DNA from: G963677325 sp963810555
GTDB lineage: Bacteria > Bacteroidota > Bacteroidia > Bacteroidales > Prolixibacteraceae
Direction of reading: 5' to 3'
Length of the DNA stretch: 64,000 nucleotides
Assembly: GCA_963810555.1 (NCBI GenBank)
Contig: CAWENX010000017.1
Coordinates: 124,001 to 188,000 of the forward strand
This document shows, piece by piece, positions 42,981 through 51,543 of the stretch; the stretch's first letter is position 1, and every line of letters begins with the position of its first letter. The position numbers were made by a program, and so were the translations under genes. The notes below the pieces were generated by a model that did not search any database, was not told where the DNA came from, and was given only the letters and a program-made list of their open reading frames with translations.

Positions 42981-43094
42981 ATACCTTCTCCGGTGTTTAT
43001 TCGTAGATTATTCGTAGATTATTCGTAGATCATTCGTATAACATACGAATGATCTACGAATAATCTACGAATAATATATGAATAAAGGACGAAC
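42981..43094. repeat. 11-bp-unit intergenic element, copy D, with 30-bp perfect hairpin
   Basis: After ATACCTTCTCCGGTGTTT, 11-bp units ATTCGTAGATT occupy 42999-43009, 43010-43020 and 43021-43031 (last base C). A centre at 43032-43050 is followed by exact inverse units at 43051-43072 and decayed ones to 43094. Arms 43010-43039 and 43043-43072 are perfect complements over 30 bp with a 3-nt loop. It lies between convergent genes. Confidence 0.92.
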
Positions 43095-43200
43095 AAAAAC
43101 CAGGGAAATCATGGCATATTAACCTCAACAGAAATACAGGAGTGAGTAATCAACAGAGACAGCATTTCCTGTTTGTGATGGGCTAATTATTGGAGGAGGG

Positions 43201-43782
43201 CTATTTATGAAAAAGCTTGTCTTTCCTAAGTGCAATGTATTCAGCCACATTAGGAGGTGTCAATTCCCGGATTGGTTCATTATTCAGGACTTTTTCACGT
43301 ATCTCTGTGGATGAGATATCGAGAAGCGGGGCTTCTATGATCAGGACTTTGGGATTATTATCAAACTCACTGGTTGAATATCCGGGCCGTGGATAAACAA
43401 TCAGTCCATATTCATTTAATATTCGCCGGGATTTGTACCAATGCCGAATGCCCGAAAGATTGTCACCCCCGACTAAAAGTACAAAATGATATCCAGGGAA
43501 TTCCGACCTGAGGCTGTCAAGGGTATTAATAGTATAAGTGGGACGGGGGAAATGGAATTCATAATCGCTGGCTTTCATTCCCTGTTTATCTTCGACAGCC
43601 AGTCTGACCATTTCAAGACGGTCGTTTTCAGGCCATAAGATGCTCTCCTTTTTAAGGGGATTCTTTGGTGAGACAAGGAACCAGACTTCGTCAGCAGCCT
43701 TATTGTCAAGCACACACTGGGCTATGGCAAGGTGACCGTTATGTACGGGATTGAATGAACCTGAATATATGGCGATCTCCAT
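43201..43782 (-). CDS. nadD: Nicotinate-nucleotide adenylyltransferase
   Basis: It adenylates nicotinate mononucleotide in NAD synthesis, feeding the NadE enzyme encoded at 8.7 kb. The 193-residue protein has the nucleotidyltransferase motifs GSFNPVHNGHL (8-18) and SSTEIR (about 157-162), plus the KNPLKKE loop. It is the last gene of the minus-strand yicC-gmk-nadD operon, a standard Bacteroidetes arrangement. Confidence 0.95.
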   Translation of the reverse strand: MEIAIYSGSFNPVHNGHLAIAQCVLDNKAADEVWFLVSPKNPLKKESILWPENDRLEMVRLAVEDKQGMKASDYEFHFPRPTYTINTLDSLRSEFPGYHFVLLVGGDNLSGIRHWYKSRRILNEYGLIVYPRPGYSTSEFDNNPKVLIIEAPLLDISSTEIREKVLNNEPIRELTPPNVAEYIALRKDKLFHK

Positions 43783-43857
43783 AAAAAGAATTTCACGAAT
43801 TAATGACGAATTTCACGAATCCAGTATAAGAAAGACAAGTTTCAGAATCTTAATGTG

Positions 43858-44427
43858 TCAGCCTAAAAGAAAGGCTTTTACCACATCTTCGGCTTCCATT
43901 AATGCATCAGCCAACTTATCGTTGATAATAATCACATCAAAATATTTTGAGTATTCCATTTCCTTTTCTGCTTTGGAAATCCTTTCCCCGATGACTTCCT
44001 TACTGTCTGTGGATCTGCTTAAAAGCCGTCTTTCCAAAACTTCAAGAGAAGGAGGCTGTACAAAAACTGCCAATGCCCGGCTGCCGTAAATATTTTTGAT
44101 ATTATAACCACCTGCTACATCAACGTCGAAAATTATATTTTCCCCTTTGCTGAGGCTCCTTTCCACTTCGCTTTTAAGCGTTCCGTAATAACTGTCGGGA
44201 TAAACCTCCTGCCATTCAAGGAATTCGTTGTTTTCGATTTTTGATTTGAACTCTTCGGTTGAAAGAAAGTAATATTCGCGTCCGTCAACCTCTTGACCTC
44301 TTGGTTTTCGGGTGGTGGCTGATATGGAGAAACCAAAATTCAATTCGCATTTTAATATATGCTGAACAATCGTAGTTTTCCCGGCGCCGGAGGGGGCTGA
44401 AAATATGACCAGTTTGCCTTCGCTCAT
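43858..44427 (-). CDS. gmk: Guanylate kinase
   Basis: It phosphorylates GMP to GDP. The 189-residue protein has the P-loop APSGAGKT (11-18), the GMP-binding STTRKPRGQEVDGREYYF-like region (about 36-53) and LEWQEVYPDSYYGT. It lies in the yicC-gmk-nadD operon, 75 bp before nadD. The gap to yicC (28 bp) carries AACTCATAATTCATAACTC words. Confidence 0.96.
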   Translation of the reverse strand: MSEGKLVIFSAPSGAGKTTIVQHILKCELNFGFSISATTRKPRGQEVDGREYYFLSTEEFKSKIENNEFLEWQEVYPDSYYGTLKSEVERSLSKGENIIFDVDVAGGYNIKNIYGSRALAVFVQPPSLEVLERRLLSRSTDSKEVIGERISKAEKEMEYSKYFDVIIINDKLADALMEAEDVVKAFLLG

Positions 44428-44455
44428 AACTCATAATTCATAACTCATAACTTTT

Positions 44456-45334
44456 CTAAAGCACATTCAGCAGCTGTTCCTTTATCTTTTCGAGAGAATC
44501 TTTCATCTGAATGACAAGCTTCTGGATCCCGGTATGATTTGCTTTTGATCCCAGGGTATTTATCTCCCTGCCGATCTCCTGTGCAATAAAGCCAAGCTTT
44601 TTACCAACGGGTTCATCTGATTCAATTGTCTCGAGAAAATAGTCGCAGTGGTTGGCCAATCTGACTTTTTCTTCATTCAGGTCAAGTTTTTCAAGGTAGA
44701 AAATCATTTCCTGCTCAAGACGGTTACTGTCGATAGTATCTGATCCGGAAAGCTCTTTTAGTCCCGAGAGGATACGTGTTTTCACGTTGTCTATCCTTTC
44801 CTGTTCATATTGACTGATTTGTTCAAGAAGACCAGTGATCAGCCTGATGTTTGAAATAACATCTGCGTAAATTGAATTGCCTTCCTGAATTCTGAAATTG
44901 TCCACGGTCTCCATGGCTTCCCTGATTTTCCCAAGGATAATTTTCCATCCTTCTTCATCCAGTTCCTCGCGATCTGTTTTTACCGCTTCAGGAAGACCGA
45001 GTATCGCCTGAATGGCGCTGCTTTCGATATCTTTCAATCCAAGTTCTCTGCCGATTTCCAAAAGTTGTTGGAAATAATTTTTTACGATGGCTCCATTGAT
45101 GGATGCATTTCCTGCAGTTCCAAGAGATTCGGCATAGAGGCTGAAATCAATTTTCCCCCTGATCAGCCGGTCTGAAATTTCCCTCCTGATCTCAAGATCC
45201 TTTTCCCTGTACAAACCCGGGAAACGGGTGTTCAGGTCAAGCAGTTTGCTGTTGAGGGATTTGATCTCAATGGTAATCTTTTTTCCGGGCAGCTCACATT
45301 CGGCTTTTCCGTAGCCGGTCATCGATCTGATCAT
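44456..45334 (-). CDS. YicC-family endoribonuclease-like protein
   Basis: The 292-residue protein starts with the family hallmark IRSMTGYGKAE and ends with the DUF1732 block, KLGFIAQEIGREINTLGSKAN near residue 260. YicC proteins are RNases that in E. coli affect sRNA stability. It opens the operon with gmk and nadD. Confidence 0.93.
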   Translation of the reverse strand: MIRSMTGYGKAECELPGKKITIEIKSLNSKLLDLNTRFPGLYREKDLEIRREISDRLIRGKIDFSLYAESLGTAGNASINGAIVKNYFQQLLEIGRELGLKDIESSAIQAILGLPEAVKTDREELDEEGWKIILGKIREAMETVDNFRIQEGNSIYADVISNIRLITGLLEQISQYEQERIDNVKTRILSGLKELSGSDTIDSNRLEQEMIFYLEKLDLNEEKVRLANHCDYFLETIESDEPVGKKLGFIAQEIGREINTLGSKANHTGIQKLVIQMKDSLEKIKEQLLNVL

Positions 45335-45635
45335 ATGCTTAATTTTATTGACAAATTTAAACTTTTAATCCGTTGTGCAGAATTGTAATCTGTAATTAAC
45401 CGTCCGATTGTTCATCATATTGTAATAGTGAATTAATAATCCTAAAGGCTGTGATATAAAACAAACGATGAAGGCTAAGAACTAAGAGCAAAGAGCCTTT
45501 AGTTTAAATAAAGACCAAGCTGCCATAACCACGCCACAGATGGAACTGTAAGAGATGACACTGACATTTTTTTCAGTAGAAATAAGTGCCATAAAATCTT
45601 ATCTTTGAAGCAGTTTTCATAAATAATATTGTTTT
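45335..45635. other. Divergent intergenic region
   Basis: This 301-bp gap holds the yicC promoter box at 45352-45359 and a purine-rich stretch (about 45470-45500). No gene is seen. Confidence 0.55.
45352..45359 (-). promoter_or_regulatory. -7 box for the yicC-gmk-nadD operon
   Basis: On the minus strand TAAATTTG matches TAnnTTTG, about 18 bp before the yicC start codon, giving a very short leader. I see no clear -33 TTTG. Confidence 0.4.
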
Positions 45636-47193
45636 TTGAAGAAAGAAATCAGTATATCCGTTTCTCCTTTCATTGCCGGTGATTCAGAAAGAATAAAGAA
45701 ATATCTGTCTGGTTACCTAAAGACGGATTTGTCAGGAATAACCGGAGTCATAGTCAGGAGGCGCTCAATTGATGCAAGGAAAAAAAATATCCTGGTTAAT
45801 CTTGGCGTAGAGGTATTTATTAATGAGAAGGTTCCACAATTTATAAAACCTTCTTTTGTGTATCCTGATGTTTCAAAGAAAAAAAGCGTGATCATTGTCG
45901 GGGCTGGTCCTGCCGGACTATTTGCTGCACTTCGTCTTATTGAACTTGGTTACAGACCGGTTATTTTTGAGAGAGGCAAAATGGTAAATGAGCGTCGTCA
46001 TGATATTGCTGCAATTCATCGAGACCACGTCATCAATCCTGATTCGAATTACGGATTTGGAGAAGGTGGGGCAGGTACCTTTTCAGACGGCAAACTCTAT
46101 ACCCGGTCAAAGAAGAGGGGAGATGTATCGAAAATACTCGAAGTGCTTAATTTTCACGGGGCACAGGATGATATACTGATTGATGCACATCCCCATATCG
46201 GTACAAATGTTCTGCCCCGCGTAATCATTTCAATACGAAATACCATCCTTAACTCAGGCGGTGAGATACATTTCGGTTCGCGTGTGACAGACCTTATTAT
46301 CAGAAACAATGAGGTTGGCCGGCGTAGTTCTGCAGAATGGAACAGAAGCGGAAGGAACTGCCGTTGTCCTCGCAACAGGACACTCGGCAAGGGACATATA
46401 CCACCTGCTTGACCGGAAAAGCATTCTTCTTGAGGCTAAACCATTTGCAATAGGCGTTCGCGTTGAGCACCCACAGGAACTAATAGACTATATCCAGTAT
46501 CATGGCACTAAGAGAGGCGAATTTCTTCCCGCTGCATCTTATTCATTTGTTGAACAGGTTGAAGGAAGAGGGGTATATTCGTTCTGCATGTGTCCCGGCG
46601 GGGTTGTGGTTCCAGCAGCGACAGCTCCCGGGGAATTGGTTGTAAATGGGATGTCCTCCTCGGAGAGAGGCGGGTATTTTGCCAATTCAGGTATGGTTGT
46701 CGAGATAAGGGCTGAAGATATTCCGTCTGAATTCCGTCAGTACGGAAAATTTGCGGGACTGGAATTCCAGACTTCTGTTGAGAAACTATGTTTCCAACAG
46801 GCAGGGAATACACAGTTTGCACCTGCCCAGCGGCTTGATGATTTCGTGAACGACCGCTTCACTTCCGATTTACCAAAGAGTTCCTATCGTCCGGGTATTG
46901 TCGTTTCGAATTTTCAGGAATGGCTACCTTCTTTTATTAATTTGAAATTACGGGAAGGATTAAGGCAGACAGGAAGAAAAGCAAGAGGATATCTTACCAA
47001 TGAGGCTATCATTCTCGGAGTGGAATCCCGCACTTCATCACCGATCCGCATTCCCCGAGACTCAAAATTACTCGAACATGTCCAGGTAAAAAGATTGTTT
47101 CCCTGCGGAGAAGGATCTGGTTATGCCGGAGGCATTGTTTCATCGGCCATTGACGGAGAACGGGTCGCTGAAATGATTGCAGCTAATTACTGA
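45636..47193 (+). pseudogene. NAD(P)/FAD-dependent oxidoreductase split by one frameshift
   Basis: Together the two frames encode about 518 residues of a flavoprotein family found across bacteria. The FAD dinucleotide motif VIIVGAGPAGLFAALRL starts near residue 86, then GEGGAGTFSDGKLYTRSK, VLATGHSARDIY, a mid VRVEHPQELID and a late CGEGSGYAGGIVSSAIDGERVAE. The first frame (TTG start at 45636) leaves homology after RNNEV and stops at 46412. The second (46309-47193) picks up AGVVLQNG. One surplus base in GGTTGG (46314-46318) explains the break. Function unknown, and the gene is either decayed or affected by an assembly indel. Confidence 0.85.
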
Positions 47194-47953
47194 TAATCCT
47201 TCTTCGAAATTCTGCACAGACAATAGCTGCCGCTATTGCAACATTTAATGATTCGGAACCGGAGGCTCTGCCAGCTGGCGGATATGAAGGTATAAAGATT
47301 TTATGGCTGATCAACTTTTCAATCTCTCGGGATATTCCCTGTCCTTCATTTCCCATAACCACAATTCCATTTGAGGTCAGGTCAGTTTTATAAATGTTTC
47401 CACCTTTCAGAAATGTTCCATACAAAGGGATATTCCTTTTTTTTGCTTCAGAAAGATAATCTTTTAATTGGAGATAATGAACTTTGACACGGGCGGCAGC
47501 TCCCATTGTGGCCTGGATGGTTTTAGGATTGTACAGGTCAGCACACTCTTCGGAGCAGATCACATTTTTTATCCCGAACCAATCTGCCAATCTTACAATA
47601 GTCCCAAGATTCCCCGGGTCCTGAACCGTATCAAGGGCAAGAGTCAATCCTGAACTGATCTCTTCCCAGTTCAGATCATAACGCGGTATTTCAAACAATG
47701 CAATAACATCCGAAGTGGATTTTAAAGAGGAAATTCTTTCTATTTCGCTTTTTTTCAATACAGTAATCAAATCAGAATTGATATTGGACAATTCCGGAAA
47801 GGCTTCCTCTGAACAAAAAATCTCATGAAGGTTGAGCTGGTCCATGAGATCAATGACCAGTTTTCTCCCTTCAGCGACAAACAGACCCTCGGCCGACCGG
47901 TTCTTTTTCAGAGCAAGGGAACGGATCAGCCGGATTTTACTTTTTGTTAACAT
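47183..47953 (-). CDS. SpoU/TrmH-family RNA 2'-O-methyltransferase
   Basis: It methylates ribose in rRNA or tRNA; the exact target is unclear. Starting at the ATG at 47953, an N-terminal substrate-binding domain (KKNRSAEGLFVAEGRKLV) precedes the SPOUT knot with LDTVQDPGNLGTIVRLADWFG, VVMGNEGQGIS and a closing SLNVAIAAAI. A start at 47980 is less likely because it would overlap the -7 box. Its stop overlaps the end of the FAD gene by 11 bp on the opposite strand. It is divergent from tamL. Confidence 0.92.
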   Translation of the reverse strand: MLTKSKIRLIRSLALKKNRSAEGLFVAEGRKLVIDLMDQLNLHEIFCSEEAFPELSNINSDLITVLKKSEIERISSLKSTSDVIALFEIPRYDLNWEEISSGLTLALDTVQDPGNLGTIVRLADWFGIKNVICSEECADLYNPKTIQATMGAAARVKVHYLQLKDYLSEAKKRNIPLYGTFLKGGNIYKTDLTSNGIVVMGNEGQGISREIEKLISHKIFIPSYPPAGRASGSESLNVAIAAAIVCAEFRRRIISN

Positions 47954-47977
47954 CTTCTTTATGAATTGGGAATATCC

Positions 47978-47985
47978 CAAAAATA
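47978..47985 (-). promoter_or_regulatory. -7 box for the SpoU methyltransferase
   Basis: On the minus strand TATTTTTG matches TAnnTTTG. It predicts a start of transcription about 20 nt before the ATG at 47953 and argues against the longer reading frame. Confidence 0.45.
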
Positions 47986-47997
47986 ATCCATTTTTAA

Positions 47998-48015
47998 TCC
48001 CGATAACTATCGGGA
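47998..48015. repeat. Palindrome between divergent promoters
   Basis: TCCCGATAACTATCGGGA has 8-bp arms and a 2-nt centre. It sits exactly between the two opposing -7 boxes (47978-47985 and 48023-48030), where a regulator or hairpin could affect both genes. Confidence 0.8.
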
Positions 48016-48022
48016 GGTTAAT

Positions 48023-48030
48023 TATCTTTG
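48023..48030 (+). promoter_or_regulatory. -7 box for tamL
   Basis: TATCTTTG matches TAnnTTTG and lies 27 bp before the proposed TTG start at 48057. The expected -33 position falls in the palindrome. Confidence 0.45.
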
Positions 48031-48056
48031 TTCAAGTTTTTTTACGCAATACCAGC

Positions 48057-50384
48057 TTGAAACCACCTGTAAAATACGAAGCATTTTTATTTCTTGTTAT
48101 TTTCGGGATTTTAGTAGTATCCTGTCACCTCACAAAATATGTTCCTGAAGGTCAGTATCTTTTGGCGAAGTCCAAAATCGATGTTGACAATAAAGATATT
48201 AATAAAAAAGAACTTAAACTCTATTTAAAACAAAGGCCAAATGCCAGAATTTTGGGTTTTTGGAAGTTCCATCTCTGGCTTTATAATCTGTCAAATCCGA
48301 AAAAGGAGGACGGATGGCTAAAGCGCATAGGCGAACCTCCTGTCATCTACAGTGAATATCAAACCATGAAGTCGGTAGACGAGTTTACGAGATATTTGCA
48401 CAATAAAGGATATTACCGGGCTTCTGTTACCGATACAGTGATTTTTAAAAACAGCAAAGCAGATGTTTATTACAAGATCATTTCTAACCAACCTTATCTG
48501 ATTGATTCATTCAAAGCAGTGATTCTTGATGATTCTGTAAAAGATGTCTTGCCTTATGATTCAGTAAAAACACTCGTGCCAAAAAACAGCCGTTTTGATT
48601 CGGATATGCTTGCCGCTAAGTCCAACAGAATAGTGCGTTACTTGCAAAATAACGGTTTTTACAAAGAGGATAAAAATGCAATATATTTTGAAGCTGACAC
48701 ATTCAGAACTAAGGAAAGGGCTGAATTAAAAATGATTATTGATAAAGAAAACGTTGTCACACCAGATACATCATATTTGAAAGATCATCAGAGATACACT
48801 TTTCGGAATTTCTATTATTATATAGATGTTGATGCATTAAGACGAACTTTTACCCAGGATACTGCAGACCTTACAAAGCGTCGGACTGATACTTTAAAGT
48901 TGGATAATCAGTATTTTATTTATTCCGGACTTATGCGGTTTAGACCTGAACTTCTGATGAATTCAAATCATATTGCCGATAAGAAGTTTTATAGTCTTGA
49001 ACTTGTAGAACGAACGTATAATGAACTTTATGCCTTGCATCTGTTCAAAATTATCAACATCAGGTTTAATGAAACGCATGAGAAGGATTCATTGGGTTAT
49101 CCCACTCTTGATTGTATGATAAATGTGACTCCTTCATTGCGGCAGGCATTTACAATTTCGGCTGAAGGTACCAATGCGCTGGGCAATTTCGGTATTGAGG
49201 GCAATCTCGGTTACCAGCATAAGAATATATTCAGAGGCGGGGAACTGTTGGATGTCACATTATTGGGCGCATTGGAAAGACAAAGCTATGGAGTTGGGGA
49301 TTCGACAAATAAATTCAATTCTTTTGAAACAGGTATTGATACCAAACTTACCCTTCCGAAATACCTGGCTCCCATTAAAACAAAACGTCTCTTTCGATAT
49401 TCCGTACCCCAGACGCTGACGGAATTAGCGTATAACTATCAGCGCCGACCTGATTATACACGGACCATCTTCAGGGCAAGCTTTGGATATCAATGGAAAA
49501 CTTCAGATTACAATATGCATCGTTTCAATATTCTCGATCTGAACATGATAAAAATGTTTTCATACAATCCGGAATTTATTTCAAGAATTGAAAATCTCTC
49601 CATCCGTAGTTCATATACCGATCATTCGATCAGTGCCTGGAATTATATTTATACCTATAGTACCCTAAACTACCAGAAACGAACTAAATATAAGTATATA
49701 AGGGCAACTGCTGAAACTGCGGGAAATCTGTTATATGGATTTAATAAATTATTTAACAGACACGCTTACACCAGTGACACACTTAGCGGTGCTAAATACC
49801 ATTTTCTGGGAACTCCCTTTGCCCAATATTTTAAGACTGATTTGGAATTCCACAAAGGGATAGTGATTGATAAATACAACATGGTTGCTTTCAGAGTATT
49901 CGGCGGAATTGCTGTTCCATACGGCAATTCAGACCAGGTACCTTTCGAAAGGAAATATTTTACAGGAGGTGCAAACGGCATCAGGGCGTGGCCAATCAGA
50001 ACACTTGGTCCAGGTACCTACAAGGCTGATCCAAACGAATTCCCCAATGAGACAGGGGATATAAAACTCGAAGCAAATGCTGAATATCGTTTCGCAATAA
50101 TTGGTGATTTTGAAGGGGCATTTTTCGTCGATATGGGAAACATCTGGTCATTAAAAGATAACCGGCCCGGAACCGAATTCAGATTAAACAGATTTTATAA
50201 AGATATAGCCATAGGACCAGGCTTTGGGGTTCGTTATGATTTTTCCTATGTAATCCTCCGTGTTGACATGGGATTTAAACTTCACGATCCTTCGATCCAG
50301 GAAGGTTCACGTTGGATACCTCTTTCCAGCTTCTTCAACAAAAACAATTACAATATCTGCTTTGCTGTGGGATACCCCTTCTAA
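48057..50384 (+). CDS. TamL-like lipoprotein BamA/TamA homologue
   Basis: This is an outer-membrane assembly or transport barrel. With a TTG start at 48057 it begins with a lipoprotein signal (FLFLVIFGILVVSC, Cys about 24), then POTRA-like repeats (about 60-330) and a C-terminal 16-strand barrel with the family FTGGANGIRAWPIRTLGPG (about 640) and a final NICFAVGYPF. A lipidated BamA relative is the TamL type known in Bacteroidetes, which works with TamB. The open frame extends to 47832, but that part is antisense to the methyltransferase gene. Confidence 0.88.
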   Translation: MKPPVKYEAFLFLVIFGILVVSCHLTKYVPEGQYLLAKSKIDVDNKDINKKELKLYLKQRPNARILGFWKFHLWLYNLSNPKKEDGWLKRIGEPPVIYSEYQTMKSVDEFTRYLHNKGYYRASVTDTVIFKNSKADVYYKIISNQPYLIDSFKAVILDDSVKDVLPYDSVKTLVPKNSRFDSDMLAAKSNRIVRYLQNNGFYKEDKNAIYFEADTFRTKERAELKMIIDKENVVTPDTSYLKDHQRYTFRNFYYYIDVDALRRTFTQDTADLTKRRTDTLKLDNQYFIYSGLMRFRPELLMNSNHIADKKFYSLELVERTYNELYALHLFKIINIRFNETHEKDSLGYPTLDCMINVTPSLRQAFTISAEGTNALGNFGIEGNLGYQHKNIFRGGELLDVTLLGALERQSYGVGDSTNKFNSFETGIDTKLTLPKYLAPIKTKRLFRYSVPQTLTELAYNYQRRPDYTRTIFRASFGYQWKTSDYNMHRFNILDLNMIKMFSYNPEFISRIENLSIRSSYTDHSISAWNYIYTYSTLNYQKRTKYKYIRATAETAGNLLYGFNKLFNRHAYTSDTLSGAKYHFLGTPFAQYFKTDLEFHKGIVIDKYNMVAFRVFGGIAVPYGNSDQVPFERKYFTGGANGIRAWPIRTLGPGTYKADPNEFPNETGDIKLEANAEYRFAIIGDFEGAFFVDMGNIWSLKDNRPGTEFRLNRFYKDIAIGPGFGVRYDFSYVILRVDMGFKLHDPSIQEGSRWIPLSSFFNKNNYNICFAVGYPF

Positions 50385-50480
50385 GTAAACAGTAAACAGT
50401 AATCAGCACATTATTTTTAATTCATAATTCATAATTCGTAATTCATTTTTATATTTTTGTACAACGAAATGTAAAAGGGA

Positions 50481-51251
50481 ATGCAACCGTATATACTTGC
50501 AGAGACAAATTGGAAAACAGTAAAAGAGACTGAATATAACCTTGCTGTATTGCCCTGGGGTGCCACCGAAGCCCACAATTACCATTTACCCTATGCCACT
50601 GACAATATTCTCGTATACAGGATTGCTGAAGAAGCAGCAAGAATCGCATGGGATTGCGGAGGGAAAGTAATTGTTCTGCCTACTGTTCCATATGGAGTGA
50701 ATACCGGACAAAAAGACGTGAAACTCGATATGAATCTAAATCCGAGCACTCAGTTGATGATCCTTAAGGATTTAATAAACGTGCTCGAACGTCAGGGGAT
50801 TTATAAATTGGTCATTATGAATGGTCATGGGGGTAATGATTTTAAACAGATGATCAGGGAGTTAAATTTGCAATTCCCCAAAATGTTCATTTCACAATGC
50901 CATTGGTTTAAGATACCGGGGAGGGAGAAATTTTTTCATGATCTTGGGGAACATGCCGGTGAAGATGAAACCAGTCTGATGCAGTATCTTATATCAGATC
51001 TGATTTTGCCCCTTAATGTTGCAGGTGAGGGTAAAGCACGGGTTTTCAGTATAAAGGCTTTCAGGGAGGGATGGGCATGGGCTGAACGCAACTGGAGTGA
51101 AGTGACAACAGATACAGGAGTAGGGAATCCGGCATTGGCAAATGCAGAGAAAGGAGAATCTTTTTTCCAATATATTACTGAACGAATAGGTGCATTTTTG
51201 TTTGAACTGGCAATCGCGCTTCCCGAAGAATTATACCAAGACTCTGATTGA
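50481..51251 (+). CDS. Creatininase/FAPy-deformylase-type amidohydrolase
   Basis: The 256-residue protein has the creatininase metal ligands: E30 and H32 in GATEAHNYHLPYATDN, with D41, then NGHGGND (about 114-120) and HAGEDETS with the catalytic Glu. The family hydrolyses cyclic or formyl amides (creatinine, FAPy, mycofactocin peptide), and many members have unknown substrates. It precedes a sugar-catabolic operon by 292 bp, which suggests an amide-containing or lactam sugar derivative as substrate. That is inference. Confidence 0.88.
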   Translation: MQPYILAETNWKTVKETEYNLAVLPWGATEAHNYHLPYATDNILVYRIAEEAARIAWDCGGKVIVLPTVPYGVNTGQKDVKLDMNLNPSTQLMILKDLINVLERQGIYKLVIMNGHGGNDFKQMIRELNLQFPKMFISQCHWFKIPGREKFFHDLGEHAGEDETSLMQYLISDLILPLNVAGEGKARVFSIKAFREGWAWAERNWSEVTTDTGVGNPALANAEKGESFFQYITERIGAFLFELAIALPEELYQDSD

Positions 51252-51543
51252 AATTGAATAAACTATTTTATTGTTTAGATTATATCACTAATCACGGATT
51301 GATACCGGGAATATTTATTGATAGAGAGGAAACTTTCGGTTTTTTATTTTCTTTGTATTCAGAAAAGATGAATTTCTAAGGTATCATGTTGTTTATTCAT
51401 TGATTTTTCATTGAAAGGTTCATTTAAAGAGTAATTTTATAAACAAACTGACAAATCTCAACTTATGTAAATCAGCATCTGAAATTATTTGATAATTTTA
51501 TTAATAAGAAATATAAACTTATAAATTGTTTAAGATAAATATA

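Noticed and set aside
42999..43094. CRISPR array
   Set aside because: Units are 11 bp with no spacers, invert at the centre, and no cas gene is nearby. The same holds for the arrays at 12.4 and 30.0 kb.
45636..46412. Two separate adjacent flavoprotein genes
   Set aside because: The second frame continues the first at the exact residue expected from the family and has no independent start signal, so one broken gene is the better reading.
47832..48056. Longer start for the TamL-like gene
   Set aside because: The first 75 codons are antisense to the SpoU gene and overlap both promoters. The lipoprotein signal begins near 48057.
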